Source: Agreia sp. Leaf283
GTDB taxonomy: Bacteria > Actinomycetota > Actinomycetes > Actinomycetales > Microbacteriaceae
Assembly (NCBI RefSeq): GCF_001422485.1
Contig: NZ_LMNF01000001.1
Coordinates: forward strand, 1,376,250 to 1,440,249
Reading direction: 5' to 3'
DNA: 64,000 nucleotides
In this document: positions 61,065-64,000 of the stretch, piece by piece
How positions within the stretch are numbered: the first letter of the stretch is position 1
How the letters are laid out: every line of letters starts with the position of its first letter
The notes under the pieces: generated by a model
Databases searched by the model: none
What the model saw: the letters and a program-made list of their open reading frames with translations, nothing else
What the model was told of the DNA's origin: nothing
Program-made: the position numbers and the translations under genes

Positions 61065-61613
61065 GTGACGAACGCGCGCCAGCAACTCATCGACTACATC
61101 TCCTCCGAAGCCGTCTTCCACGGCGACTTCACGCTCACGAGCGGCAAGAAGGCGAGCTACTACGTCGACCTGCGCAAGGTGAGCCTCGACCACCGCGTCG
61201 CGCCCCTCATCGGCCAGGTCATGATCGACGTCATCAAAGACATTCCCGACGTGTTCGCGGTCGGCGGCCTCACCATGGGGGCCGACCCCGTGGCATCCGC
61301 GATTCTGCACCAGGGTGCGGCGCAGGGCCTGTCGTACGACGCGTTCGTCGTGCGCAAGGAGCCGAAGGATCACGGCCGCGGCAAGCAGGTCGAGGGCCCC
61401 GAGCTCGAGGGCAAGCGCGTGATCGTGCTCGAAGACACGTCGACCACGGGCGGATCGCCGCTCAAGGCCATCGAGGCGCTCGAGAAGGTCGGAGCGATCG
61501 TCGCGGGCGTCGCGGTCGTCGTCGACCGCAACACCGACGCGCGCGAGCGCATCGAGAAGGCCGGCTACCCCTACTATTACGCGATCGGCCTGGCTGACCT
61601 CGGTCTCGAGTAG
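61065..61613 (+). CDS. pyrE: Orotate phosphoribosyltransferase
   Basis: A 182-residue type I phosphoribosyltransferase, converting orotate and PRPP to OMP in pyrimidine synthesis. The PRPP loop RVIVLEDTSTTGGSPLKAIE is a perfect match to the family. FTLTSGKKASYYVDLRKVSL is the orotate-binding N-terminus and VVRKEPKDHGRGKQVEG the flexible catalytic loop with its Lys and His. The start is GTG under a leaderless promoter. The next gene follows three bases after the stop and is probably co-transcribed. It stands apart from the other pyr genes. Confidence 0.97.
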   Translation: MTNARQQLIDYISSEAVFHGDFTLTSGKKASYYVDLRKVSLDHRVAPLIGQVMIDVIKDIPDVFAVGGLTMGADPVASAILHQGAAQGLSYDAFVVRKEPKDHGRGKQVEGPELEGKRVIVLEDTSTTGGSPLKAIEALEKVGAIVAGVAVVVDRNTDARERIEKAGYPYYYAIGLADLGLE

Positions 61614-61616
61614 ACC

Positions 61617-62264
61617 GTGACAGACCCGGTGGATGCCACGGGCGGCGCGGGCGCTCGGCCCGCGACGCCGAGATGGCTGGTCGTGGTCGTCGCCTCACTC
61701 GCAGCGGTGTTCATCGTGGTGCTGTTCTTCGTGCTGGGTCGGCACCTGCCTTGGTTCGACGACTCGGGGGCCGTGGTGCCGACATCCACCCCGACACTGT
61801 CGACGACGCCGACCGCAACCGCGACCGCGGAATCCACTTCGACTCCCACGCCCGAGCCCGTCGCGGAGACGGGCCCTGTTGCTGCGGGAGTCCACCCGTG
61901 GACCGAGCTGCGGGGAGGGGAGTGCCTCGATCCCTTCACCTCGCCCTGGGACGAGTCGTTCACGGTCGTGGACTGTGCGGCACCGCACGTCGCCCAGCTG
62001 ATCGCGCGGGTATCGCTCAACCCCGACCCGGCCGCGGCGTATCCCGGCGAGGCGGCCATCACGTCGCAGCTCAACCTCGCGTGTACGGCTCCGACCGCGC
62101 TCGACTTCGCCGCGGCGGCGGCATACCCGGATGTGCAATGGCAGGCGAGCTATCCGGTCTCGGACGCGCAGTGGGCTGCGGGACAGCGCGACTACTCGTG
62201 CTTTATCAGCCGATCGTCGGGCGAGGCGCTCACCGGGTCGGTCCAAGCCGTCGCGGCGGGTTGA
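61617..62264 (+). CDS. Membrane-anchored septum-formation-like protein
   Basis: A 215-residue protein with one N-terminal membrane anchor (VVVVASLAAVFIVVLFFVLG, 22-41) and a Thr/Ser/Pro-rich stretch (55-85, PTSTPTLSTTPTATATAEST). The outer domain has four Cys: ELRGGECLDPF, FTVVDCAAPHVAQL, LNLACTAPT, DYSCFIS. The pattern GxC...VxCxxPHxAQ with later Cys is that of the actinobacterial Septum_form family, exposed proteins with disulfides. Exact role unknown. The start is GTG three bases after the pyrE stop. Confidence 0.8.
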   Translation: MTDPVDATGGAGARPATPRWLVVVVASLAAVFIVVLFFVLGRHLPWFDDSGAVVPTSTPTLSTTPTATATAESTSTPTPEPVAETGPVAAGVHPWTELRGGECLDPFTSPWDESFTVVDCAAPHVAQLIARVSLNPDPAAAYPGEAAITSQLNLACTAPTALDFAAAAAYPDVQWQASYPVSDAQWAAGQRDYSCFISRSSGEALTGSVQAVAAG

Positions 62265-62584
62265 CCGACACGCAACGAGTTCGTTCCCGCTTGGTTTTAG
62301 TGGGCAGCGAAACAATCTCAAAATTCTTTTTCGGCACTTCAGATGCCTCGGGAGCTCGTCGAGGCGGCGAGCAAAACCCGCTTGACCACTCGTTTTGCGA
62401 CAAGCGAAAAAACGAAGGGTCTGTAACCTTTTAGTGGGGTCCCGGTATTGCCCCTCTTGGGGGCCTTGGCTTTTCTGGGAAACTGCCTATAGCCTGACGG
62501 GGACGCAGCATATTCGCAGCATCACCCCTTTCATCGATGGAAACGCCGATGATGCTCCCCCTGCTCGCTTATTTCAGGAGAACA
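62265..62584. other. AT-rich gene-free region with the promoter and leader of the surface-protein gene
   Basis: These 320 bases contain no gene. The first 180 are unusually AT-rich for this DNA and hold T/A runs and a weak hairpin (TCGTTTT at 62390-62396 with AAAACGA at 62409-62415) that may end the upstream transcript. A promoter follows at 62466-62493, then a leader of about 85 bases ending in a strong ribosome site, CAGGAG. Confidence 0.6.
62466..62493 (+). promoter_or_regulatory. Probable promoter of the LPXTG-like protein gene
   Basis: TTGGCT (62466-62471) and TATAGC (62488-62493) are 16 bases apart and near the sigma-A consensus. The mRNA would start near 62500 with a leader of about 85 bases. 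Confidence 0.5.
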
Positions 62585-63487
62585 ATGTCCCGCACAATCC
62601 TTTCCCGCCTCGGCGCGGGCCTCGTCGCAACGGCTCTCGTTGCTGGCGGATCGCTCCTCGTCGCTGCGCCGGCTTCCGCCGCTAACGACATCGTCACGCC
62701 CAACTCCGTCGTCGAGAACACCTGGGGCCCTGACAACACCGTCACGGTCTCCGGCACCGGCACCGCCGGCGACGAGCTCGAGGTCGACCTGCTGGACTCG
62801 GACGACCTCAGTGGTACGCCGAACTCCTACCTCTCCGACACCGCGGTCTTCGAGACCACGGTTCTGGAAGATGGCACCTACTCGATCACGTTCTCGCTCG
62901 AAGCATCTGACTTCTCCGCGTACCCCGCGCTCGGAGACACCGTCTTCGCTGCGATCTTCAACAACACGGCCGATGTCGAGCCGATCTTCGTTCCGATCGC
63001 CGTCACGGCCTTCGCTCCTGCAGCTCAGAACGTCATCATCGACCCGATCTGCCTCACCGGCGACGCTGTCCGCGACCCGGGCGTGTCCGTCTACGCCACC
63101 GGCTTCGGCCAGGGCGAGGTCGTCACGTACACCGTGACCGACTCTGCCGGCACCGTTGTTCCCGGCGACGGAAACACCGTCACCGCTGACCAGACCGGTT
63201 CGGTCGGCCCCGCGTTCCTGACGCTGTTCTCCTCCACCGGAAACATCCCCGACGGCGTCTACACGATCACGTTCTCCGGTTCGGTCACCACCGCCGGTCT
63301 CGTGACCATCGGAAACTGCGACGCTCCCGTTGTCCCCGTCGTTCCTGCTGAGGTTGTCCCGGCTGCCCCGCAGCTGGCCAACACCGGTTCGTCCGACGCC
63401 GGCATCCTCGTCGGTGGCTCGGCTCTCCTGCTGCTCGTCGGTGCCGCCCTCGTGGTCGCCCGTCGTCGCCAGAACGCCGACGCGTAA
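62585..63487 (+). CDS. LPXTG-like cell-wall anchored surface protein
   Basis: A 300-residue exported protein. The signal peptide (1-32) ends in APASAAND. The mature part has beta-sandwich-like repeats of Thr/Val/Asp-rich sequence (TVTVSGTGTAGDELEVDLLD; VVTYTVTDSAGTVVPGDGNT). The C-terminal sorting signal is LANTG (264-268), a hydrophobic helix GILVGGSALLLLVGAALVVA and an RRRQ tail, so a sortase (probably class E, which takes LAXTG) should link it to the wall. More T-ending codons (GCT, GTT) than in its neighbours, strong ribosome site and terminator suggest high expression. Two cysteines (DPICLTG, GNCDAP). Adhesin or surface-layer role inferred. Confidence 0.88.
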   Translation: MSRTILSRLGAGLVATALVAGGSLLVAAPASAANDIVTPNSVVENTWGPDNTVTVSGTGTAGDELEVDLLDSDDLSGTPNSYLSDTAVFETTVLEDGTYSITFSLEASDFSAYPALGDTVFAAIFNNTADVEPIFVPIAVTAFAPAAQNVIIDPICLTGDAVRDPGVSVYATGFGQGEVVTYTVTDSAGTVVPGDGNTVTADQTGSVGPAFLTLFSSTGNIPDGVYTITFSGSVTTAGLVTIGNCDAPVVPVVPAEVVPAAPQLANTGSSDAGILVGGSALLLLVGAALVVARRRQNADA

Positions 63488-63517
63488 CCTGAATCACCCG
63501 CCGATCTGATCGGCACC

Positions 63518-63550
63518 CGAAGGGCCGAGACATTCCGTCTCGGCCCTTCG
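63518..63550 (+). terminator. Terminator of the surface-protein gene
   Basis: A perfect 14-bp stem: CGAAGGGCCGAGAC and GTCTCGGCCCTTCG around the loop ATTCC. It lies 30 bases after the stop codon. Only a short T-rich tail follows. Confidence 0.88.
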
Positions 63551-63571
63551 TCGTTCCCGTCGCCCTTTCCG

Positions 63572-63577
63572 TAGAGT
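63572..63577 (+). promoter_or_regulatory. -10 box of a leaderless DUF2207 transcript
   Basis: TAGAGT ends seven bases before the ATG at 63585; no ribosome site is present. Confidence 0.45.
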
Positions 63578-63584
63578 GAGCAGC

Positions 63585-64000
63585 ATGCGCCCCATCCCCG
63601 TGACCGCACGTCTTATGACCGCCCTCGTCGTCGCCGGTCTGGGGGTCATGGGGCTGGTCGCGGCCGCCCCCGCGACCGCGACGGCCCTCGAGGCCGCACC
63701 CGTCGCATCCGGTGTCTCAGCGGGCGTCGACGACTTCTCGTTCTCGTCGTACGACGCCGACTTCTATCTCGGCACCGACGCCGACGGCCGCTCGACGCTC
63801 AAGACGGTCGAGACGTTCGTCGCCGAATTCCCCGAGGCCGATCAGAACCGCGGAATCCGACGGGCGATTCCGGTGGAGTACGACGGGCATCCGACCGATG
63901 TGCACGTCGAGAGCGTCGTCGACCAGAACGGCGAGCCGCGCGGTTTCGAGGCGGAGAGGAACGACGACGGGGACTTCCTCGTAGTCACCGTACGCGCTGA
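63585..64000 (+). CDS. DUF2207-type membrane protein, 5' part only
   Basis: The first 138 codons of a gene cut by the window end. A signal peptide (MRPIPVTARLMTALVVAGLG to about residue 33, ending ATATA) leads into a secreted beta domain: FSFSSYDADFYLGTDADGRS, LKTVETFVAEFPEADQNRGI and RRAIPVEYDGHP. The pattern of a signal peptide followed by a strand-rich domain with RxIP is that of DUF2207 proteins, which have one or more membrane helices further on. Function unknown. The ATG is preceded by a leaderless-type TAGAGT. Confidence 0.75.
   Translation, partial: MRPIPVTARLMTALVVAGLGVMGLVAAAPATATALEAAPVASGVSAGVDDFSFSSYDADFYLGTDADGRSTLKTVETFVAEFPEADQNRGIRRAIPVEYDGHPTDVHVESVVDQNGEPRGFEAERNDDGDFLVVTVRA

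Noticed and set aside
1-64000. tRNA, rRNA, insertion sequences or prophage genes
   Set aside because: None found by reading both strands: no CCA-ended cloverleaf, no transposase or integrase motif, no phage structural genes.

Overview
The window is high-GC (roughly 70%), gene-dense chromosomal DNA of an actinobacterium, most probably a member of the Microbacteriaceae. The evidence is the GC3-rich codon use, an AfsR-type regulator, a HAIR (HspR) operator, an LPXTG-like surface protein, DUF6421 and DUF2207 genes, leaderless start sites, and two families of 23-bp intergenic repeats (cores TTCCCTGAGCCTGTCGAAGG and TTCGTCGAGCCTGTCGAGAC) of a kind I associate with that family. I see no tRNA, rRNA, insertion sequence, prophage or CRISPR array. 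About 52 genes are supported, the last one cut by the window edge.

Layout. 0-2.1 kb: two divergent SAM methyltransferases, the second RsmC/RlmG-like. 2.3-11.4 kb: an amine-catabolic block. A GntR-FCD-cache regulator (+) converges on a minus-strand series of gamma-aminobutyraldehyde dehydrogenase, GabT, copper amine oxidase, a double Usp protein and an APC permease. Together these would import an amine, oxidise it to an aldehyde and then an amino acid, and transaminate it. 11.5-16.4 kb: a small hypothetical protein, a secreted NlpC/P60 hydrolase with a structured leader, and a SWIM-SNF2 helicase.

16.4-24.9 kb: a nine-gene minus-strand operon, mostly overlapping or closely spaced. It holds two flavin reductases, a NitT/TauT-type ABC importer, a RutA-like and an NtaA/DszA-like flavin monooxygenase, an isochorismatase-fold hydrolase and an MFS transporter. 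It looks like a complete uptake-and-ring-opening pathway for an unidentified N- or S-containing organic compound and is the best candidate here for an undescribed system.

25-34 kb: a hypothetical gene, clpB without its N-domain under a HAIR element, an AnsP-like permease, a nitroreductase, a threonine aldolase, an orphan AbiEi/DUF559 protein flanked by unusual repeats, a HAD phosphatase and a P-loop kinase. 34-42 kb: a CPA1 antiporter, two MFS transporters and a large TM0106-type RecB-like nuclease/helicase. 42-49 kb: a small acidic protein, a double GNAT protein, a GH13 trehalose-synthase-like enzyme, an SDR plus DUF6421 pair and a DUF4190 protein. 49-55 kb: an AfsR-like regulator next to a DrrAB-type drug exporter, then a methyltransferase. 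55-61 kb: small membrane proteins, a TPR protein, an AT3-SGNH acyltransferase, an AEC transporter and exonuclease III. 61-64 kb: pyrE, a septum-formation-like protein, an abundant-looking LPXTG-type surface protein and the start of a DUF2207 protein.

Two sequence-wide patterns stand out. The 23-bp repeats often lie as inverted pairs that form hairpins behind genes, and in two places they have become part of coding sequence. The hexamer GGATGC/GCATCC is clearly over-represented and is kept even at the cost of rare codons.
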